Shown here one piece after another: positions 34,580-38,537 of a stretch of 38,537 bases of DNA. The DNA comes from Ruminiclostridium sp. (GTDB lineage Bacteria; Bacillota; Clostridia; Oscillospirales; Ruminococcaceae), in NCBI GenBank assembly GCA_017942025.1, contig JAGAVH010000017.1, forward strand, positions 1-38,537, given 5' to 3'. The notes under the pieces are model-generated. The model was not told the DNA's origin. It searched no databases and saw only the letters and a program-made list of their open reading frames with translations. Within the stretch, counting starts at the first letter, position 1. Every line of letters starts with the position of its first letter. The translations under genes and the position numbers were made by a program.

Positions 34580-36349
34580 ATGGTTTTTTTATTTGAGCTT
34601 AAAAAAATTCTTTTAAAACAGCACGCCTTACCTTTATACCTTCTTGTTATAGCTGTTGCCTTCTTCTCTATGCTGTTTGCCAAGCCGCAGAATTATGGCT
34701 TTATATCATCAGCTGAAAGAAACGATTATCTTGAAGCTATATCCCCTTTTGAAGGTGCGCTTACAGAGGAAAAGGAAAAGGGCATAATAGCACTTAAAGA
34801 GGACTTTCTTGAAGTAAAGGCACTATTCTCAAAGCTGAATGACGAATATATGGCAGGCAATATTGACGAAAAATATTATCAGCAGATGCTATATAAGTAT
34901 AGCGAAGCCTTAAACCGTCAGAGCATTATAGACACTGTCTTTGAAAGATACGAATACGTATCAGCGGATAAGGAGAATCGTATGCTTATACCTGCGGAAA
35001 ACGTCCCTGTTATGAGTGATATTTCGGTAAATTATCTCTTTTTACTGTGCATCGCTTTTTGCTGTGCCTATGCTGTGATGATAGAATATACAGGAAAAAC
35101 GAACTATATTCTTGTTACAACTAAAGGCGGTCAGAAAAATGTGATGGAGTCAAAGGTCATTATTTTGCTTACACTTACCGCACTTACAAGTATTATCATT
35201 TCAACTTTCGATCTTGTGCGACTTGCAAACGAGCTTCCCATAAAATACTGGGATTATAGTCTTTGCTCTATCCCTCATTTTGAAACTACAGAATTTTCTA
35301 TCAGCATAATAGGAGCGTTTTTAATTTCTCAGCTTATAAAGCTTTCAGGCTATCTCTTTATCGCCGTTTCGGCAATGCTTACCGCCCATTTTACAAAGCA
35401 TTACGTAGCAAGTGTATTTCCTTTTATCGCTGTTCCTGTGGTGGCGGATTATCTTGCCGAGAAAAACAGTCAGGCGTTATTTTTACCTACCGGCTTTCTC
35501 AAAGGTATAGGTTACTTCTTTGGTGATGAATTTTATAAAGGTGCCGGAGCAGGTGCCGAGCCTGTTGTCAGCTTTTATCACGTACCGCCGATATATACTT
35601 TGATTATGGCGATAGCTATTCTTATATTTATTGTTATAGGTGGCGTTATTCTGATAAAATCAGGAGAAAACCGACTTTTACGGGGGAGGCGTAAATACAG
35701 GCATATCATCCCTGTTACCTCCCTGCTGTTTGTTTCGCTTCTCTGTACCGCCTGCACGTCTGTAAGCGAAGGAAAGACAGTTGATGTCCTCAATTGTAAC
35801 GAAAATGACAGATATAAATTTGAAATAATTTATTCTGATAACAATGAGAGTATCCAAGTAACCGATAAAACAAACGGAGAGAGCTTTTTTATACCTGAGG
35901 ATGTTTTTCCGAAAGATCACTATTCTGTTATCGATATATTCCCGACAGAAAATTATCTTTATTACCTGATGGGTATTGGTAGCAACGGCGATTCGCTTTA
36001 TCGCATAAGGCTTTCGGGTATGACGAAGGAAGAGCTTATAAAGCCTATGGATAGTATCCCTAAAACAGCCCTCGGACTTGCCTTTGTCGATGTCGATGCA
36101 GAAAACAGAGTACGGGTAAATAAGCTCTTTACCGATGAAAAAAATATATTTTTTATAGACTTATACGGCAGAGTGCTTATGTTAAACCCTTTTGCAAAGA
36201 CTCTGAACGACTGCACCTGCATAATAGAGGAGGACGTCGGCACGGATATCAAATTTGACGGAAAAAGTATCCGCTACACCGACAAAAAAGGGGTAGAAAA
36301 AAGGTATGATATAGCAGCAAAAACAATTACAGAAAATCCTTTAAAATAA
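34580..36349 (+). CDS. ABC-2-like permease 2 fused to an ectodomain through a lipobox-like site, locus C
   Basis: A 589-residue protein with an N-terminal helix, a large extracellular loop (FEGALTEEKE, later SADKENRMLIP), and five more helices. A very basic stretch (RLLRGRRKYR) and a hydrophobic segment end in LLCTACTS with Cys392, then ~200 outside residues (YLYYLMGIGSNGDSLYRIRL, ENRVRVNKLFTDEKNIFFI). The lipobox is weaker than in A and B because position -3 is Cys rather than Leu. The N-in basic stretch plus hydrophobic segment plus Cys arrangement is nevertheless the same in all three loci. Confidence 0.75.
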   Translation: MVFLFELKKILLKQHALPLYLLVIAVAFFSMLFAKPQNYGFISSAERNDYLEAISPFEGALTEEKEKGIIALKEDFLEVKALFSKLNDEYMAGNIDEKYYQQMLYKYSEALNRQSIIDTVFERYEYVSADKENRMLIPAENVPVMSDISVNYLFLLCIAFCCAYAVMIEYTGKTNYILVTTKGGQKNVMESKVIILLTLTALTSIIISTFDLVRLANELPIKYWDYSLCSIPHFETTEFSISIIGAFLISQLIKLSGYLFIAVSAMLTAHFTKHYVASVFPFIAVPVVADYLAEKNSQALFLPTGFLKGIGYFFGDEFYKGAGAGAEPVVSFYHVPPIYTLIMAIAILIFIVIGGVILIKSGENRLLRGRRKYRHIIPVTSLLFVSLLCTACTSVSEGKTVDVLNCNENDRYKFEIIYSDNNESIQVTDKTNGESFFIPEDVFPKDHYSVIDIFPTENYLYYLMGIGSNGDSLYRIRLSGMTKEELIKPMDSIPKTALGLAFVDVDAENRVRVNKLFTDEKNIFFIDLYGRVLMLNPFAKTLNDCTCIIEEDVGTDIKFDGKSIRYTDKKGVEKRYDIAAKTITENPLK

Positions 36350-36357
36350 GGCTTTAT

Positions 36358-36392
36358 CGGTCAGCCTCACGGCTGACCGCTCTTTCTTTCCC
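36358..36392 (+). terminator. Terminator hairpin opening the orphan-gene promoter block
   Basis: A 9-bp stem, CGGTCAGCC (36358-36366) and GGCTGACCG (36371-36379), is followed by CTCTTTCTTTCC. It ends locus C and starts the third copy of the conserved promoter block. Confidence 0.7.
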
Positions 36393-36438
36393 TCACTTTC
36401 CCTGTTGCAAAAATTTTTTAAAAAAGTTATCAAAAAAC

Positions 36439-36469
36439 GGGAACCTTTTCAGAAACAGCGCTGTCTTAT
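36439..36469 (+). promoter_or_regulatory. Putative ECF sigma promoter of the orphan sensor gene
   Basis: GGGAACCTTTT (36439-36449) and TCTTAT (36464-36469, within CTGTCTTATT) have a spacing like locus A. A longer leader of ~100 bases follows, with a TGACAG/CTGTCA hairpin (36526-36531/36540-36545). The block indicates co-regulation with loci A and C although no sigma gene follows. Confidence 0.55.
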
Positions 36470-36572
36470 TTTAAAAGGGCTTATATTCTGACGAATAAAG
36501 GCTTTCGGATAAATGCGCTATCGGATGACAGGGTGTATTCTGTCAGTCCATGATTAAGAAAGGAAATCCGCT

Positions 36573-37892
36573 ATGAAGGATAAATTTGATATACCGTCTG
36601 AAGTGTCAGACGGCTCAGCTGAAACAAGGTCACACACAAAAAAGTCAGGCTTTATGCCGATGCTTATAGCAGTTGCGGCATCGTTTATATTCTTTGTCAC
36701 AGCTTTGTGCTTTGCAATCATAAATAACAATAATAATAATAATATAAATAACAACGATAATAAAGTGCAGTCTGAAAGCAGTCAGCCTGTCAATACAACG
36801 ACAAGTCAGAGCGAGGCTTCATCAGATGAGCCGTCTTCTGAAAATCAGCAGAGCAGCGAGCCTACAGAAAGTAAGAACAGTGACAGACTTATCGCTGTCA
36901 ATCTGCCAACCGGTCTGAATTTCCGCGATATGACAAAAATAGGTGAGGATACGCTTCTTGCCAGGTGCGACGGAGATTTTATACTTTTTGACATCAATAG
37001 CTATGAGATAAAAAACCGGATAAGCCGGCCGGACGGTATGCGGTATCAGAAAATTGACAATGGCTTTGTGATTATAGACCCGGGAAGGGAAAGCTATTCC
37101 TATGACATATATGATGTTGACGGGAATCTTATAAAGCACGTAGATTTTCCTACAAGAAAACTCGAGGGCGAACAGCTTGATAGGTATTCTGTTACAGAAT
37201 TACCCACTATATCACCTGATACGTTTGTGGTTTCCGCAGATGGTAAAAAGGTGTTTTATGCAAGCAGCAAAGGGTATTGTACAAACACCGTTGACCTTGA
37301 CGATGAAACCGTTATACAGCCTGCAAAAGACTTTAACGGCGGATTTGAGGAATTCTATCAGATGTCGTCTCCTGTTCTTTACAAGGATGATATCGTCTAC
37401 GGAACGGCAAGTATATATAATCCCACAGAAGCTAAAAACGAACGTTATTTTGCAAGCTTCAATTTAAAAACAAAGGAGTGGTCTGCTTATTACAAATACA
37501 AGAAGGATCAACAGCTTTTTGTTATGGATAATTTTGTTGAGGACAGCTTTATAATCGGCGATATGGGTGCGGACCAGAGATTCACGGAAGGAAAGCTTTA
37601 CTATATGTCGGTAGGCGATAAGGAGCTGAAGGAACTTCAATGTGAAGAGTCTATTGAAAGCGTGAACTATTATATCTCAGGTAATGCAAAATACATACTG
37701 ACAGCCTATGAGCATCAGGAAGAAAATACAGGTATAGACCTTGACTGGGGTATAAAGCTATACGATACAAAAACAGGAGAAATCCTGCTGAAAAAGGAAA
37801 TCTTTTTCTACAGACTTATCGTATATATAGACGAAGCTACGAGAAAGCTTTATATCGAGAACGGAACACAGTTTTATGTTCTGGACTTTTAA
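36573..37892 (+). CDS. Orphan anti-sigma-like propeller membrane protein
   Basis: A 439-residue single-pass protein with a ~25-residue cytoplasmic start ending HTKKSGF (compare SKKSGF before the helix in loci A and C), a membrane helix at ~28-49, an Asn-rich tract, a Ser/Glu/Pro linker to ~105, and a propeller-like domain to the end. It lacks the beta-sandwich domains and most of the sigma-binding tail of its larger relatives. AAGAAAGGAAA precedes ATG 36573. It follows locus C on the same strand but has its own GGGAAC block, so it is likely another target of the same sigma factors, perhaps a co-sensor. Confidence 0.7.
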   Translation: MKDKFDIPSEVSDGSAETRSHTKKSGFMPMLIAVAASFIFFVTALCFAIINNNNNNNINNNDNKVQSESSQPVNTTTSQSEASSDEPSSENQQSSEPTESKNSDRLIAVNLPTGLNFRDMTKIGEDTLLARCDGDFILFDINSYEIKNRISRPDGMRYQKIDNGFVIIDPGRESYSYDIYDVDGNLIKHVDFPTRKLEGEQLDRYSVTELPTISPDTFVVSADGKKVFYASSKGYCTNTVDLDDETVIQPAKDFNGGFEEFYQMSSPVLYKDDIVYGTASIYNPTEAKNERYFASFNLKTKEWSAYYKYKKDQQLFVMDNFVEDSFIIGDMGADQRFTEGKLYYMSVGDKELKELQCEESIESVNYYISGNAKYILTAYEHQEENTGIDLDWGIKLYDTKTGEILLKKEIFFYRLIVYIDEATRKLYIENGTQFYVLDF

Positions 37893-37905
37893 AAGGATGA
37901 ATGAG

Positions 37906-37939
37906 AACCCGGTCAGCCTTTTTTGCTGGCCGGGTTTCT
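37906..37939 (+). terminator. Intrinsic terminator after the orphan gene
   Basis: A 12-bp stem, 37906-37917 with 37925-37936 (one wobble pair), has a T-rich loop and TTTCTG downstream. Confidence 0.7.
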
Positions 37940-37979
37940 GTATTTATGTGGCTGTTTTGTATCGGAACAGCGGTAACTA

Positions 37980-38008
37980 TTGACTTTTTGAATAAGTTAA
38001 GTTATAAT
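37980..38008 (+). promoter_or_regulatory. Consensus sigma-A promoter upstream of the 196-bp repeats
   Basis: TTGACT (37980-37985) and TATAAT (38003-38008) are separated by 17 bases, one of the best promoter matches in the window. No protein gene follows; transcription would enter the tandem repeats at 38054. Confidence 0.7.
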
Positions 38009-38163
38009 AGTACTGTTGCTTCTTCATAGTGAGGCAGATTATAGTGCAAGGGGAAGAAATAAGGAGAAGTGCGACGGCGACTGCCGAGCAATGCGACTAT
38101 ATTTCTGACCGTATATGAGCAGGTCGCCGACCTGCATACACAAAACTAAAATAATAATTAAAT

Positions 38164-38241
38164 ATGCCCCAGTAGCACAGATGGTAGTGCAGCTCATTTG
38201 CTGAGAATGCGACCGCCGCCAGTGGCGGAAAAAGGGAGCAT
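38164..38241 (+). ncRNA. tRNA-like element, repeat copy 1
   Basis: The 5' half looks like a tRNA (GCCCCAGTAGCACAGATGG, TAGTGCAGCTCATTTG). The D-arm pairs GCAC (38175-38178) with GTGC (38187-38190); the usual tRNA words there would be GCTC and GAGC, so both sides changed together. Next come CTCA/TGAG (38193-38196/38202-38205) and CCGCC/GGCGG (38216-38220/38224-38228). ATGCCCC (38164-38170) can close with GGGAGCAT (38234-38241, one bulge). There is no normal T-loop, acceptor or CCA. It could be a structured RNA or a degenerate tRNA; an alternative helix GAATGC/GCATTC competes. Confidence 0.4.
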
Positions 38242-38359
38242 TCGAAGGGAAGAAATAAGGAGAAGTGCGACGGCGACTGCCGAGCAATACGACTATATTT
38301 CTGACCGTATATGAGCAGGTCGCCGACCTGCATACATAAAACTAAAATAATAATTAAAT

Positions 38360-38437
38360 ATGCCCCAGTAGCACAGATGGTAGTGCAGCTCATTTGCTGA
38401 GAATGCGACCGCCGCCGGTGGCGGAAAAAGGGAGCAT
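38360..38437 (+). ncRNA. tRNA-like element, repeat copy 2
   Basis: Same element 196 bp further on. The only change seen is in the loop of the third hairpin (AGT to GGT), leaving every proposed stem intact. Confidence 0.4.
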
Positions 38438-38537
38438 TCGAAGGGAAGAAATAAGGAGAAGTGCGACGGCGACTGCCGAGCAATACGACTATATTTCTGA
38501 CCGTATATGAGCAGGTCGCCGACCTGCATACACAAAA

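Larger units (their letters stand above)
38054..38537. repeat. 196-bp tandem repeat array, at least 2.5 copies, runs off the window
   Basis: The units start at 38054, 38250 and 38446 (exactly 196 bp apart) and differ at only a few bases (AATGCG/AATACG, CATACAC/CATACAT, CCAGTGG/CCGGTGG). Each unit has, in order: an AAGAAATAAGGAG purine tract, a CGGC/GCCG hairpin, an 8-bp hairpin GCAGGTCG/CGACCTGC, an AT-rich spacer, and a 78-nt tRNA-like element. Minus-strand frames run open through the units, but the period is not a multiple of three and the proteins would be the same repeat read in shifted frames, so I treat it as non-coding. Confidence 0.85.

Noticed and set aside
38164-38241. A normal tRNA-Thr-like gene
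   Set aside because: The 5' half resembles one, but the anticodon loop is shortened and there is no T-loop, matching acceptor strand or CCA.
38263-38340. Short plus-strand frame starting GTG after AAGGAG in each 196-bp unit (about 24-26 codons)
   Set aside because: The ribosome site is only about two bases from the GTG and the end differs between copies; coding is possible but unsupported.
38097-38483. Minus-strand open frames through the 196-bp repeats
   Set aside because: They are the same repeat read in shifted frames because 196 is not a multiple of three; no ribosome site or family is seen.

Overview
The window reads as a chromosomal accessory region of a low-to-moderate GC Firmicute, most likely a gut Clostridium-type organism (Oscillospiraceae/Ruminococcus-like). 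This rests on strong AGGAGG-type ribosome binding sites, tightly packed operons, Gram-positive lipoprotein signals, ECF sigma factors with membrane anti-sigma-like partners, and a LytTR/GHKL two-component system. The genus is inference; no marker gene is present.

Layout. (1) 1-4.8 kb: visibly GC-richer DNA with a decayed mobile-element gene, a sigma-A promoter followed by a run of palindromes (possible small RNA or leader), and a three-gene set: sugar-type binding lipoprotein, membrane Cache-LuxR regulator, and XRE+LuxR double-HTH regulator. It ends at a 3' tRNA fragment with its terminator, which looks like the scar of an integrative element. (2) 4.8-6.4 kb: an AT-rich stand-alone HSDR_N nuclease-like gene with its own promoter and terminator, flanked by a 14-bp inverted repeat. 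(3) 6.4-6.8 kb: three 65-bp tandem repeats carrying compensatory hairpins. (4) 6.8-15.5 kb (+), locus A; 15.5-25.1 kb (-), locus B; and 29.6-36.3 kb (+), locus C: three paralogous copies of one system. Each has an ECF sigma factor, a single-pass anti-sigma-like sensor with a large ectodomain, an ABC ATPase, a six-helix ABC-2-like permease, and a second permease that runs through an internal lipobox-like sequence into an extracytoplasmic domain. (5) 25.3-29.4 kb: a LytTR response regulator/GHKL kinase pair plus a small membrane protein, ABC ATPase and permease. (6) 36.4-37.9 kb: an orphan anti-sigma-like propeller protein behind the same promoter block as loci A and C. (7) 38.0 kb to the end: a consensus sigma-A promoter in front of 196-bp tandem repeats, each holding a 78-nt tRNA-like element, running off the window.

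Proposed working. In each locus the anti-sigma-like protein would hold the ECF factor at the membrane until its ectodomain senses an envelope or extracellular signal. The released sigma would fire a conserved GGGAAC(A/C)TTTT ... CTTAT promoter in front of its own operon, and the ABC exporter with its permease-lipoprotein hybrid would carry out the response. Loci A and C share nearly identical sigma C-termini and anti-sigma N-termini but have unrelated-looking ectodomains, so input has diversified while output and DNA recognition stayed constant. Locus B has swapped its ectodomain for a solute-binding-protein fold and carries the propeller modules as separate lipoproteins. Tandem duplication, gene conversion and module loss are all visible directly in the DNA.
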